A stretch of DNA of 64,000 nucleotides from Symmachiella macrocystis (GCF_007860075.1 NZ_SJPP01000001.1:1696501-1760500); one strand, 5' to 3'. Numbered from the stretch's first letter, positions 35,558 through 45,086 are shown. A program made the numbers and translations. The notes: generated from the letters alone by a model not told the origin.

Positions 35558-37165
35558 TTATTTTTGTTTGCGGTTCTTTCGGGATTTTTTGGGTGGGCGG
35601 ACGCCAGTTTTTTTGGCCCAGGCGCGATACGCAACCAGGAGTTCGTCTCGTTTTTCGGGATCTGCCTTCGCTAAGTCATTGAGCTCTGTACGATCTTTGC
35701 TGAGATCATACAGCTCCCACGGCCCTCCTTCGGCGGAGACGAGTTTCCAATCTCCCTGTCGGACGGCGGCGCTGCCAAAGTGCTCCCAAAATAGCATCTC
35801 ATGCCCGGTCCGTTGTTTGCCTTCTAAAACCGGCAACAGACTTTTGCCGTCGAGCGGGTGGATGGTTTTGCCGTCGACCGTTTCCGGATAATCCGCATCG
35901 GCGACATCCAAACAAGTCGCCATTAAGTCGACGACATGGCCAACCTGCTTGGTGAGTTTCCCGGACTTTACAACAGCGGGCCAATGCGCGATCAGCGGCG
36001 AGGAGATTCCGCCCTCGTGCACCCAATGTTTGTAACGACGAAACGGCGTGTTGCTGGCGTTGGCCCAATTTTTTCCATAGGCCAGATAGCTGTCTTGGGG
36101 ACCGGGGGGCGTGCCGGGGACTTCGCTGCGAACGGGATTTTCGTGGCAACCACCGTTGTCGGCTAGGAACAGAATCAGCGTGTTTTCGAGTTCCCCTACC
36201 GCTTGGATCTGATCAACGATTCGCCCCACCCCTTGATCCATGCGGTCGATCATGGCGGCATAGACGGCCATCTTCAGATCAAAATCTGCTTGCTCTTTTT
36301 CCGTCAGATTGTCCCAAGGCTCTGCATCGAGCGGCGAGAGCGGCCAGTCGGCATCGACGATGCCCGCTTCGATCATCCGCGCGTGCCGTTGTTTGCGGAG
36401 TGCTTCCCAACCGCCGCGATATTTACCGCGATACTTTTCGATGTCTTCTGGCCAAGCGTGCAACGGCCAGTGCGGAGCGGTATAGGCCACGTAAAGAAAA
36501 AAAGGTTCATCGCGGCGGCCATATTCATCGACCATTTTTACAGCGTAGTCGCTGATCGCATCGGTCATATAAAAACTGCCTTCGGCTGGCGGAGTGTAGG
36601 GTTGGTCTTCCAAGCCCATTTGGCGGCCTTCGTCGACTTTCCAATAATTACACGCTCCGCTGATTAGACCAAAGTAACGATCAAAGCCGCGGTCGGTTGG
36701 CCAATTCGGACGCTGCTCGCCGACGTGCCATTTCCCCGACATCAACACGTTGTACCCCGCCGGTTTGAGTGCTTCGGCAATGGTGAGGCAACTGTCGTTC
36801 AAATACCCTTGATAGGGGGAATCGGTCCCCTTCCCCGCTGCACGCTTTTTGACCATCCCTCCCATCCCGGCACTGTGCGAATACAGTCCCGTGAGCAGCG
36901 AAGCTCGCGTCGGACAGCAGCGGGAGGTGTTATAAAATTGCGTGAACCGCAATCCTCCCTCAGCCAGACGATTGAGATGCGGCGTGTCGATTTCGCCGCC
37001 ATAACAGCCAATGTCGGAATACCCCATGTCATCGGCCATGATGATGACAATATTAGGCCGCTCCGCCGCAGATGCCTGCGACACGAAACAGACAGCGGCA
37101 ACGACAATGAGCGGCAACCATACGATGCGGCGAAAGATTTTTAGCCACGGATGAACACGGATCAT
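35558..37165 (-). CDS. Secreted arylsulfatase
   Basis: 535 residues from the ATG at 37165; the frame runs on to 37219 without a signal peptide. The signal peptide is MIRVHPWLKIFRRIVWLPLI... ending at ASA. The sulfatase core has NIVIIMADDMGYSDIGCYGG, the catalytic CCPTR (first Cys is the formylglycine precursor) followed by ASLLTGLYSHSAG, and LADNGGCHENP late. A C-terminal basic tail (PKKSRKNRKQK) follows. The first nine codons lie inside a copy of the dispersed repeat, so the start of the signal peptide is repeat-derived. Confidence 0.9.
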   Translation of the reverse strand: MIRVHPWLKIFRRIVWLPLIVVAAVCFVSQASAAERPNIVIIMADDMGYSDIGCYGGEIDTPHLNRLAEGGLRFTQFYNTSRCCPTRASLLTGLYSHSAGMGGMVKKRAAGKGTDSPYQGYLNDSCLTIAEALKPAGYNVLMSGKWHVGEQRPNWPTDRGFDRYFGLISGACNYWKVDEGRQMGLEDQPYTPPAEGSFYMTDAISDYAVKMVDEYGRRDEPFFLYVAYTAPHWPLHAWPEDIEKYRGKYRGGWEALRKQRHARMIEAGIVDADWPLSPLDAEPWDNLTEKEQADFDLKMAVYAAMIDRMDQGVGRIVDQIQAVGELENTLILFLADNGGCHENPVRSEVPGTPPGPQDSYLAYGKNWANASNTPFRRYKHWVHEGGISSPLIAHWPAVVKSGKLTKQVGHVVDLMATCLDVADADYPETVDGKTIHPLDGKSLLPVLEGKQRTGHEMLFWEHFGSAAVRQGDWKLVSAEGGPWELYDLSKDRTELNDLAKADPEKRDELLVAYRAWAKKTGVRPPKKSRKNRKQK

Positions 37166-37175
37166 CACGGATAAA
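37139..37175. repeat. Dispersed repeat (inverted copy) inside a sulfatase start
   Basis: TTTTAGCCACGGATGAACAC then GGATCATCACGGATAAAC is the reverse complement of the phrase at 31055. It includes the ATG at 37165 and encodes the first residues MIRVHPWLK of the sulfatase. Confidence 0.7.
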
Positions 37176-37290
37176 CTGACGCCACGATTATTAGGAGGTG
37201 TCGCCGAAACGTTGCCCATCGGTCTCTCCTAACTTTTGGTCTACGGGGCTATCGACCGCCGCACCAAATCGCGAGTCTTTTCTGTTTTCT

Positions 37291-37323
37291 ATCCGTGTCT
37301 TATCTGTGTGAATCCGTGGCTAA
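37291..37323. repeat. Dispersed repeat, ATCCGTG...CCGTGGCTAAG
   Basis: ATCCGTGTCTTATCTGTGTG then AATCCGTGGCTAAG, the same phrase family as at 31055, in the gap between the sulfatase and the small membrane protein genes. Confidence 0.65.
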
Positions 37324-37346
37324 GTTTTTTTGAAGCTTTGCTGCGT

Positions 37347-37760
37347 CTAATGGTGGGCTGCGTCTGCTGGTTCTTCGTCGAGATCATCGGAGAAATTGCA
37401 AAATCGATCGCAGGCCCCGCTGTTTTGCACCGCTCCGCAGAGCAGCATGATGCACAACAAGCCGGTGACGTAGACGGTTTTGCCGACGAAATTTGAGTTG
37501 CCGGCGTAATCTTCGCCCGGAATGCCGAAGTCATGTGTCCCCGGTGCCACCGAACCCCAGACCAGGACCGCTGCAGCGCAAATCAGCAACAACGCAATCC
37601 ATCCGCCACCACGCAGGACAACGCGGAGCTTGCTCCAATTGACGGCAAACAGCCAGAAGACACACCAAGCGATGAGAGGAATCCAGGGCGTCAGCACGCC
37701 TCCAATTTCAGACAACACGGACCAAAACGCGCCCAACAGGTTGAGGATCGAATCCAACAT
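37347..37760 (-). CDS. Hypothetical membrane protein
   Basis: 137 residues. Three likely membrane segments: about 22-41 (LTPWIPLIAWCVFWLFAVNW), 52-68 (GWIALLLICAAAVLVWG) and 91-107 (GKTVYVTGLLCIMLLCG). The end is acidic with cysteines and a His pair (GACDRFCNFSDDLDEEPADA). No family is recognised. It precedes the sulfatase gene by about 180 bases on the same strand. Confidence 0.65.
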   Translation of the reverse strand: MLDSILNLLGAFWSVLSEIGGVLTPWIPLIAWCVFWLFAVNWSKLRVVLRGGGWIALLLICAAAVLVWGSVAPGTHDFGIPGEDYAGNSNFVGKTVYVTGLLCIMLLCGAVQNSGACDRFCNFSDDLDEEPADAAHH

Positions 37761-38156
37761 CGGTCAATTCCGCTAAAACTGTGGCTGACGGTGACGGATC
37801 CCTCGATCCGCCGTGCCGCCTAAAATGTGTTTCACAATGAAGTTCCGCATTCTAGCGGAGTCCCGGAGTCGATGCCAGCACCCCTGGTCAACAAATTCGC
37901 TCCAAATTCCCAGCATCACGGCCAAGAGTAGACGCGTGTACCACAGCGGTTCGCAATCTTTATTCGCTGCAGCCAAATTAAAATAAACCGAGTTTGACGA
38001 TTTTGCCGATGAGTGAACCGTAGAGTTTGTTTCGTGCGGTTGTTGTGTGGAGCATCGTATCAAGCGGGCCACCGAATTGTTCATTGAGATGAAAACAGAT
38101 CGTCCCCGGTGATCCCTGTTCAGGATCGCGCAGGCGACGAAGGGAGATTAGGAAAC
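37761..38156. other. Intergenic stretch, no gene seen
   Basis: 396 bases between divergent genes. It should carry the promoters of the small membrane protein and the secreted Tyr/Gln-rich protein. No repeat or hairpin is obvious; 37970-38010 is AT-rich. Confidence 0.45.
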
Positions 38157-38936
38157 ATGTTGAGAGTCATCTCGTGCGGCGTGATGTTATTGGCAATCAG
38201 TGCGGGCTCCGGGAACGTGGCTCGTGCACAATGGGGACTGCCTTGTTTCGATTGTTGTACAACGTGCGCGGCGCCAGCTCCGCAACCGGTGACACAGGCC
38301 TATGTGCAGCCGGTCGTCTCGACGCAATATCGCCAACAGCAACAAATCTCTTATCAAGACGTGGCACAAACCGAGTACCGGCAAGAATCTTTCTACCAAA
38401 GCGTGCCGGTGACGACGTATGAAAATGTGACCGTGGATGAAGGGAGCTACCAACAGGTCTGGGTACCCAAGCTCACCACCAAGACCGTTGCCAAACAAGG
38501 GTATCAAACCCAACTCTCGCAACGGACCGTTCCCTATCAAGTCACGCGACGAATTCCGCGGGTGACGACACAGTTGGTTCCCGAGCAACGCATCAGCTAT
38601 CAAACGTCTTACACGACCAGCTATGCCTCGCCGGTCTATTCGACATACAACACGGCCCTGTTGCCGCCGTTGTCGACACCGATCGTCACCGCACCGATCT
38701 CAAGGCCGTTGGCTACGAATCCAATTCCGCGTCGCTCCTACGAGAGTTCATCATTGGCGCCGGTGCCGGATCCTGAATTCGACGAATCGGGCCGCTCCAC
38801 AAGCATTCCGCGGCGAGCGGCTTCCAACGATCGTTACGACGGTTATCGCAGCTCGGCGACCACCGCCAGCAAATTCGTTCCCGCCCCTTCTGCGGCAACG
38901 GTTTGGCAAACGCCGCGCGGCAGAACTTATCGTTAG
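38157..38936 (+). CDS. Secreted Gln/Tyr/Val-rich repeat protein
   Basis: 259 residues from the ATG at 38157 (MLRVISCGVMLLAISAGSGN), giving a signal peptide that ends near ARA. The mature start holds CFDCCTTC, then a region of beta-strand-like repeats rich in Y, Q, V and T (SYQDVAQTEYRQESFYQSVP, VTTYENVTVDEG, VWVPKLTTKTVAKQGYQTQL, RTVPYQVTRR), and a Ser/Arg-rich C-terminal tail. The VPY/VPV-plus-Thr pattern recalls the cysteine-rich YTV protein at 48706, but with almost no Cys. Probably a cell-surface component; function unknown. Confidence 0.7.
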   Translation: MLRVISCGVMLLAISAGSGNVARAQWGLPCFDCCTTCAAPAPQPVTQAYVQPVVSTQYRQQQQISYQDVAQTEYRQESFYQSVPVTTYENVTVDEGSYQQVWVPKLTTKTVAKQGYQTQLSQRTVPYQVTRRIPRVTTQLVPEQRISYQTSYTTSYASPVYSTYNTALLPPLSTPIVTAPISRPLATNPIPRRSYESSSLAPVPDPEFDESGRSTSIPRRAASNDRYDGYRSSATTASKFVPAPSAATVWQTPRGRTYR

Positions 38937-38992
38937 GGTAACGAAGCAGCGTCGCCTGTAATGCGGGGAGTTGATCAACCGTCGGTTGAAAT

Positions 38993-39190
38993 AAGGCCTC
39001 ACGCAAAGTCGCCAAGCTTGCAAAGTGATTTGCAATGACGATAGCGCTGGGTATCGGCTGGCGTAGATCGCGTACAACGCGATGATATAAATTCAGTACA
39101 GAAACGGCATCCCCACCACACGGCCGCCATGTTTGAATCGGTTTCTCCCGATGATTTCTTGGCGGCCTTGGCGGCTTTGCGTGAGGCCTT
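38993..39190. repeat. Inverted repeat AAGGCCTCACGCAAAG-CGCCAAG
   Basis: Left arm 38993-39016 (AAGGCCTCACGCAAAGTCGC then CAAG) matches the reverse complement of the right arm 39167-39190 with one mismatch over 24 bases. The right arm is preceded by TTCTTGGCGGC, and the left is followed by CTTGCAAAG. It fills the space between the convergent ends of the Gln/Tyr protein and the decarboxylase. Confidence 0.65.
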
Positions 39191-39216
39191 GGTTTCTTCT
39201 GATTGCCCAATCCACA

Positions 39217-40866
39217 TCACTGCGGCGAACATTCTTTTCTTACCATCTCTCGCGCGCGCTGCACGGATTCCAGCACTTGGCCCGCGTACCATTCTGTTGA
39301 AAATGGGCTCATGATGTAGGACTTGAGTGCCACGATCGGTTCGCCGTAGTCTGTTTCGCGATAGCAATCGGTTAACGACAATACGACGCCGCGGCCTTGC
39401 AGGGCCTCGTCTTGGATCAAATCAAAAATGCGGCGGTTGTAGTCGTTGTGTTGTAATAACTGATCCCGAAAGCGCGCGTCGGTTTGTTCGCGGTCCGGGA
39501 ATGAGAAGGTGTCTACCTCGTCGGGGTAGACGCGGAAGAGTGTCACCGGGCCGAAGTTTTTGCCGTTGAGTACGTGAATTGCTGGATGGCTATCCAAGTG
39601 TTCCCGCAGCGATTCGGCCATCGACACCAGATGCCCCAACAACGAACGCAGGCCATCCTTGCCGAACAGTCGCAAGTTTGCCAGCGCTGCCATCGGGCCG
39701 CTGCCGCTGCGCGTCGTCTCTAACGTGTATTTACCGGGATGGTATTTTCCGCTTTGGAACAAATACGGCGTCGTCTCTTCGTCGCGTGTAATCAACTGCA
39801 AGTCAGCCGCATCCTTGCACAAGAACAGACTCGAGACATACGGCGTGAAGCCGGTCTTGTGGAAATCGATGCCAATCGAATCGGCCAATTGCAGATGCTT
39901 AATCCGCCGCCGCGTGCCGGCCAACGACCGGATCGTGCGTGGGGGAAATGCCAGCGGATTGGTTTCGAAGTTGTAGTCATTAAACACCGACCAGGCCCAA
40001 CCGATGACGGCGTCGGCGTGAATGTGCGGACGATAATCCAGGTCATAGTCGCTGACCAATTGTTCGCGCAGGTCATAAACCGTTTGCAGGTCGTCCAACC
40101 CAAACGCGTCGGTGGTCCCCATCGTGGCGACAATCACGGCTATCTTTTCGCCGCGGTCTAATAATGCGCGGCAATGGGTTTCCAGCAGGCAAGGACGGAT
40201 GGCGTTTTCAGGGTCGCTGGGTACGTGCACCACGTTTTGATGCCCTAATCCCATCCAACCCGCTACCGTTTGGCAAGCGTAATGCGCCTGCGTGGAACAG
40301 AGTAAGTGGGCCGGTTCGCGAATGCCGTGAGTCATAGTTCCGGGGCAAGCTTTTTCGAGACCGATCTTGGCACCGTACATCGTCGTGCCGGTTCCGCCAA
40401 ATGTGAAAAAACCGCCCGCCTGCTGCGGATCGTAGCCAAGCAGATCGGCAGTCATTGCCACCGATTCCAACTCCGCCATCACGACGCCCCGCGCCGATTC
40501 GTCACTGCACAGATTGGGATTATAAATCGAAGGCAACAACCCGCCGATCACGCTGGGGATCGTCGGCGAAGGGACGACGTTGATCTGCGAGCGGGGATGT
40601 CCCCAAATGAACATGCCGGACAGATATCCGACCAGTTCTTCGGAAACCTCCTCGACCGAGTGCGGCGCGTCTTCCATGCGTCGCTGCCGGGCACTGTCGT
40701 AGTCCAACTCAATCGGCTGCCCCAACAAAGGCTTGACCGATTTCATCGCATCGAGCTGGTCGAGCGCGCGCATGAAGGAAAAGACAAAATACGAATCATG
40801 CAATCGATCGGAGACAGGTTGCGGAAAAGCGTTTTGCAGTTCACTGACGATGTCGAGGTAGGACAT
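39217..40866 (-). CDS. PLP-dependent amino acid decarboxylase (group II)
   Basis: 549 residues. The fold type I core shows FFTFGGTGTTMYGAKIGLEKA (cofactor phosphate loop), HYACQTVAGWMGLG, DADAVIGWAW-like HADAVIGWAWSVF and the Schiff-base Lys in DSIGIDFHKTGFTPY. This is the glutamate / aromatic-L-amino-acid decarboxylase superfamily. A ~110-residue N-terminal extension and a ~150-residue C-terminal domain complete it. It removes a carboxyl from an amino acid; which one cannot be told. Cytoplasmic. Confidence 0.87.
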   Translation of the reverse strand: MSYLDIVSELQNAFPQPVSDRLHDSYFVFSFMRALDQLDAMKSVKPLLGQPIELDYDSARQRRMEDAPHSVEEVSEELVGYLSGMFIWGHPRSQINVVPSPTIPSVIGGLLPSIYNPNLCSDESARGVVMAELESVAMTADLLGYDPQQAGGFFTFGGTGTTMYGAKIGLEKACPGTMTHGIREPAHLLCSTQAHYACQTVAGWMGLGHQNVVHVPSDPENAIRPCLLETHCRALLDRGEKIAVIVATMGTTDAFGLDDLQTVYDLREQLVSDYDLDYRPHIHADAVIGWAWSVFNDYNFETNPLAFPPRTIRSLAGTRRRIKHLQLADSIGIDFHKTGFTPYVSSLFLCKDAADLQLITRDEETTPYLFQSGKYHPGKYTLETTRSGSGPMAALANLRLFGKDGLRSLLGHLVSMAESLREHLDSHPAIHVLNGKNFGPVTLFRVYPDEVDTFSFPDREQTDARFRDQLLQHNDYNRRIFDLIQDEALQGRGVVLSLTDCYRETDYGEPIVALKSYIMSPFSTEWYAGQVLESVQRAREMVRKECSPQ

Positions 40867-41408
40867 TATTTAAACTCTAGGCTGTGGGCTTTAGGCAGTA
40901 GGAATCTATTGAGTGTAGTGCTCTGTTGTATTTTAGGGGACCTCGTAGTCGTTGTGGGGAATTGTTTGGGGCCAAACTGGTAAACATCTTGGGCGGGGCG
41001 TGAAATCATGGGCTGTTGTTGCCGTTTATAGCCGACTTTTTGTAAAAACCGAAGATCGTGCTTTAATGGGATCGGGTGCAGTCCGCAGCGGGCGATTCTT
41101 CCGCACTTTGGTCGCCTGAGCGTCATTAACACCATTGCTGAATGCCACTTGCGAGAAATGTGGGCAACTTCTAAAATCACCCGCTGATTGGTCACTGAAT
41201 AGCCTTGATATCAAGGTTTTCCGCTGTAGACAGTCGGTGCGCAGCGGTCTGAACGCGACAATGCCCCAATTCGAGCCTGTCGACCATCCAGTCCAACTTG
41301 AAATTTCAAATACCAGCATCGGTTGTCGCGGCAATAGACGCGTACAGCAAACGGGTACAACCCCCGCCAGTAGTCCGCTAGCAACCCTGTTGCCGTAGTC
41401 ATAACTTT
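40867..41408. other. Intergenic region upstream of dxr
   Basis: 542 bases between the divergent decarboxylase and dxr genes. No gene is supported. The phrase CTCTAGGCTGTGGGCTTTAG (40875-40894) resembles the AAGCCTAAAGCC repeats. A perfect 14-base palindrome CCTTGATATCAAGG sits at 41203-41216 and could be an operator. Confidence 0.45.
41203..41216. promoter_or_regulatory. Perfect 14-bp palindrome upstream of dxr
   Basis: CCTTGATATCAAGG, self-complementary, about 190 bases upstream of the dxr start. It has the form of an operator half-site pair but no regulator is known for it. Confidence 0.25.
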
Positions 41409-42575
41409 ATGAACGATGATTCCTCGCACAACCGCATTGTGATCCTTGGCTCGACCGGCTCGATCGGCACGAGTTGTCTAGAGGTCGTCAGCGGGTTGGG
41501 TAGCAACATGGAAGTGCTCGGGTTGACCGCGCACACCAGTTGGCGGGAATTGGCCGAGCAAAGTCGTAAATTCCGCCCCCGGTGGTCCGTTCTCAGCGAC
41601 GAGCGCATTCGCAGCCGCGTAGAGACCGCAGAATTCGGCAGCGACACCGAACTCTGCTTTGGGACGGATGCCATTGAAGATGTCGCGGCAGCGGACGAAG
41701 TGGATGTTGTCATCTGCGGGATTGTGGGAGTCGCCGGTTTACGCGGCGTCTCGGCCGCAATTTCGGCGGGCAAGCGGGTCGGAATCGCCAATAAAGAGCC
41801 ATTGGTCATGGCCGGTGGGTTGATGATGAAGGCAGCCGCCGAACACGGGGCGACGATCATTCCCGTAGACAGTGAACATAGCGCGATTTATCAGGCGATG
41901 AAATCGGGGCAATCCAGCGAGGTCAAACGGGTTGTGCTCACAGCCAGCGGCGGACCGTTTCGGGGCTGGAAGCGGGAGCAGTTGACAGACGTCACCCCCG
42001 AAATGGCGCTGGCACACCCCACTTGGGATATGGGTGCCAAAATCACGATCGATTCGGCGACGCTGATGAATAAGGCGCTGGAAATAATTGAGGCAAAATG
42101 GCTATTTGGGCTGTCTGTGGACCAAATTGAAGTTGTCATTCACCCGCAATCGATCATACATTCGTTTGTGGAGTTCGTGGACGGTTCCGTGATAGCCCAG
42201 TTATCGCCGCCCGACATGAAATTGCCGATTCAGTATGCGTTGACCTACCCCCGGCGCGTGAGCGGAGTGGCACGTAAGCTGGACTGGTCGACTGGTATGA
42301 ACCTACAATTCGATCCGCCGGACCGGGAAAATTTTCCCGGTTTGCAACTGGGCTTTGAAGTTGCCAAGCGGGGCGGTACGTGCGGCGCGGTCTTGAATGC
42401 CGCCAATGAAGGAGCGGTGGCTCGGTTTTTAGCGGGCGACCTTCGTTTTTCCGAAATCCCTCGCGCCTGTCGCGCGATTTTAGATGCTCACAATTTCGAC
42501 CCCGATCCGACCATGACCGAATTATTACGGCAGGACGGATGGGCGCGAGAGGAGATACAGCAGTGGCGATCCTAG
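41409..42575 (+). CDS. dxr: 1-deoxy-D-xylulose 5-phosphate reductoisomerase
   Basis: 388 residues, the family length. The NADPH-binding start is IVILGSTGSIGTSCLEV; the active-site loops are ANKEPLVMAGG, PVDSEHSAIYQ (metal-binding Asp and Glu), TASGGPFRG, PTWDMGAKITIDSATLMNK and HPQSIIHSFVEF. It makes MEP from DXP in the non-mevalonate isoprenoid pathway. Its last codons overlap the rseP start, so the two are translated together. Confidence 0.97.
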   Translation: MNDDSSHNRIVILGSTGSIGTSCLEVVSGLGSNMEVLGLTAHTSWRELAEQSRKFRPRWSVLSDERIRSRVETAEFGSDTELCFGTDAIEDVAAADEVDVVICGIVGVAGLRGVSAAISAGKRVGIANKEPLVMAGGLMMKAAAEHGATIIPVDSEHSAIYQAMKSGQSSEVKRVVLTASGGPFRGWKREQLTDVTPEMALAHPTWDMGAKITIDSATLMNKALEIIEAKWLFGLSVDQIEVVIHPQSIIHSFVEFVDGSVIAQLSPPDMKLPIQYALTYPRRVSGVARKLDWSTGMNLQFDPPDRENFPGLQLGFEVAKRGGTCGAVLNAANEGAVARFLAGDLRFSEIPRACRAILDAHNFDPDPTMTELLRQDGWAREEIQQWRS

Positions 42576-44623
42576 CCTTGTCGTTGAGTTCAGTTCCCAG
42601 CATTCTTTTGGCGGCGCTGGGTCTGGGCTTTGTCATTTTCATCCACGAGTTGGGCCACTTTGCCGTCGCCAAATGGTGCGACGTCAACGTGGAGCGGTTC
42701 AGCATCGGTTTCGGACCGGTGATCTGGTCCCGGACGTGGGGGGAAACCGAGTACGCGTTGTCGCTGATTCCTTTTGGGGGATACGTGAAGATGCTCGGCC
42801 AGGACGACATGGATCCCAGCCAGGAAACCGACGAAGACCTCGCCGAAGATCCACGATCCTACACCGCCAAGTCGGTGCCGCAGCGAATGGCGATTATCTC
42901 AGCCGGCGTGATCATGAACCTGCTCACCTCGGTACTGTTCTTTCTATTCGCCTTCAAATTGGGTGTCGAATTCACACCAGCGGTCGTAGGCTATACCCTG
43001 CCGGGTGATCCCGCTTGGGTCGCGGGTCTACGCACGGGAGACGAATTCACTCAGGTGAACGGCCGCACCGGTCGGCCGCTACGGTTTATCGATCTGCGGC
43101 AGGAAATTGCACTCTCCTCCGGCGATGTCCACGTGAAGGGAATTCGACGGATTTATGACGGCGTGCAAATGACCGAAGAGGATTTTACGACCACGCTCGT
43201 CCCCAAAACCGGCGACATCATCCCCACCGTCGGCGTAGCACCCAGCTTGGGTATGCGGTTGCCACAGGCTGCCGAGGGAGAAGAATTGACCGTGGTGATA
43301 CCGGGCACGGCGGCGGCTAAATCAACTCCTCCCTTCGAGGGCGGAGACGACATCGTCAAGATCGACGAAGTCGACATTTCAGGCTATGCCGATCTGCAAA
43401 ACGTCTTAGCGCGGCGCCGCGGGCAGGAAGTCACGTTCACCGTCAAACGGGGTAAAAAAGACGAGACGCCCACAACGCACGAAATCAAAACCCCGCCCAA
43501 CTATTTCCATACGTTGGGTCTAAAAATGGATATCGGGCCGATTACGGCAATCCAACAGCGTTCGCCGGCAACAACCGCTAAACCTCCGTTGGCCATCGAC
43601 GACAAGATCACACACATCATCAGCGAGACCGATGGCGAACGCGAAGTCGGCGCTGACTTAAACGCTTTAGAATTGCCCGACTACCTGGCGACATTGCAAG
43701 GGCAGGAAATCAAAATCCGCGTGAAGCGCAGCACGTCCGGCCAAGAAGAGTCGATCGAGTGTACGATCACGCCCGATGACCGTCCTGGTTGGACCGAAAC
43801 CCCGATGGGTCCTTCGGTGCCGCTCACTATTCCGGCGATCGGTATCGGCTATCAAGTCATGCCGTTGGTCCTCAAAGTCGAAGAAGGTAGCCCTGCTTTT
43901 GGAGAAGTGAATCGCGGCGGCAAGCCGAGCTTTATCAAAAGCATCGAGTTCTTTCCGCCGATCAGCGAAGGGGCGGAACCGATTACTTTTGACAACAAAA
44001 GTGAGGACCCGATCAATTGGGCGTACGCATTTTGGGCCATGCAACAACATCCGGAAGCAGAAGTCGTATTGCAAATCTCCGAACAGGACTCGGGGCAGGA
44101 ATATACGACCAAGAAACTCACTCCCAAACCGCGCGATCAAATGGGCAGCGAATGGTATCTGCCGATTCGGGGAATCCCCCTCAACATGCTCACCGAACGC
44201 CGCAAAGCGGCAACCTATAGCGAAAGTTTGTCCTTGGCCTACAACCGCACGAAGTCCTCGTTGCTGGAAATTTATCTCACGCTCCGCAATCTAGCGACGG
44301 GCCGTGTTTCGCCCAAGGCGCTGCGGGGTCCGTTGGGGATCGCTGAAACCGCGTATCATTTTTCCGAAAAAGGCCTGGGCGATCTGCTTTGGTTTTTGGG
44401 CCTATTGAGCGTCAGTTTGGCCGTGCTGAACTTCCTGCCGATTCCCGTCCTCGATGGCGGGCATATGGTTTTCTTGATCTGGGAAGGAATTCGTGGTAAA
44501 CCGGCAAGTGAACGAGTCATGATCGCCGCAAATTATGTGGGGTTATGTTTCGTCTTGTGTTTGATGCTGTGGGTTCTGTCCCTCGACATTTTCATGCACT
44601 TGCTCGGCTGGTGGAAAATGTAA
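42563..44623 (+). CDS. rseP: RseP-type site-2 metalloprotease with PDZ domains
   Basis: 686 residues from the GTG at 42563, chosen because GGAG lies 8 bases upstream; an alternative start at 42539 would lengthen the dxr overlap. The first membrane helix holds the zinc site FIHELGHFAVAKW (HExxH). PDZ-like regions lie at about 140-300 and 420-580, and the C-terminal membrane part ends with the LDG motif (FLPIPVLDGGHMVFLIW), the third zinc ligand. It is longer than the ~450-residue E. coli protein, with extra PDZ-like material. It cleaves membrane proteins inside the bilayer. It overlaps dxr by 13 bases. Confidence 0.93.
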   Translation: MAILALSLSSVPSILLAALGLGFVIFIHELGHFAVAKWCDVNVERFSIGFGPVIWSRTWGETEYALSLIPFGGYVKMLGQDDMDPSQETDEDLAEDPRSYTAKSVPQRMAIISAGVIMNLLTSVLFFLFAFKLGVEFTPAVVGYTLPGDPAWVAGLRTGDEFTQVNGRTGRPLRFIDLRQEIALSSGDVHVKGIRRIYDGVQMTEEDFTTTLVPKTGDIIPTVGVAPSLGMRLPQAAEGEELTVVIPGTAAAKSTPPFEGGDDIVKIDEVDISGYADLQNVLARRRGQEVTFTVKRGKKDETPTTHEIKTPPNYFHTLGLKMDIGPITAIQQRSPATTAKPPLAIDDKITHIISETDGEREVGADLNALELPDYLATLQGQEIKIRVKRSTSGQEESIECTITPDDRPGWTETPMGPSVPLTIPAIGIGYQVMPLVLKVEEGSPAFGEVNRGGKPSFIKSIEFFPPISEGAEPITFDNKSEDPINWAYAFWAMQQHPEAEVVLQISEQDSGQEYTTKKLTPKPRDQMGSEWYLPIRGIPLNMLTERRKAATYSESLSLAYNRTKSSLLEIYLTLRNLATGRVSPKALRGPLGIAETAYHFSEKGLGDLLWFLGLLSVSLAVLNFLPIPVLDGGHMVFLIWEGIRGKPASERVMIAANYVGLCFVLCLMLWVLSLDIFMHLLGWWKM

Positions 44624-44675
44624 GCGGTGCTGGCAACGGCGTCCGCAAATTCCCCAGTCCGTCTTGGGAGGCGCA

Positions 44676-45086
44676 ATGGTAGCTGGTCGAAATCGCGGAC
44701 GATCGGGTGACAAAGCGGTCGCCTATTTGGCTGTGGCGTTTGTCGCCGCTGGAGGCATCCTGTTTGTCAGCGTAGCCGTTTTGTTATTCAGCCCCGATCC
44801 GCCACGCGTGTTTGGAATCATGGGAGCCGTCACCCTGGGGTGCCTGTTCCTGGTGTGGCTGGTGAGCGATCATCGTGATGGCCGCTCCCTGAAGGAACGT
44901 TACGGCGCATTGATCGGCTTGGGCCCCAAAAAAGAAAAGGTCAAAGTCAAAGTCAAACGCGTCAAGCGATCCGAGATGGAAGGTCCCAATCGGCCCCCCT
45001 CAGTGGACGACATTCGCGGACTCTCGGAAGGGACCAACACCTGGGTCCCGTCAGGCGGTCGACGTCAATCGGATGCGGATTGCTGA
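44676..45086 (+). CDS. Small hypothetical membrane protein
   Basis: 136 residues from the ATG at 44676, with GGGAGG 4 bases before it; the frame also has a TTG at 44664. Two membrane helices: about 15-38 (AYLAVAFVAAGGILFVSVAVLLF) and 49-66 (MGAVTLGCLFLVWLV). The soluble end is basic, with a Lys run (PKKEKVKVKVKRVKRSEM). No family recognised. It begins 52 bases after rseP on the same strand. Confidence 0.65.
   Translation: MVAGRNRGRSGDKAVAYLAVAFVAAGGILFVSVAVLLFSPDPPRVFGIMGAVTLGCLFLVWLVSDHRDGRSLKERYGALIGLGPKKEKVKVKVKRVKRSEMEGPNRPPSVDDIRGLSEGTNTWVPSGGRRQSDADC

Noticed and set aside
41135-41398. 87-aa frame starting with CEKCGQLL, zinc-ribbon like
   Set aside because: TTG start, one CxxC only, no second Cys pair, and no ribosome site; probably chance.
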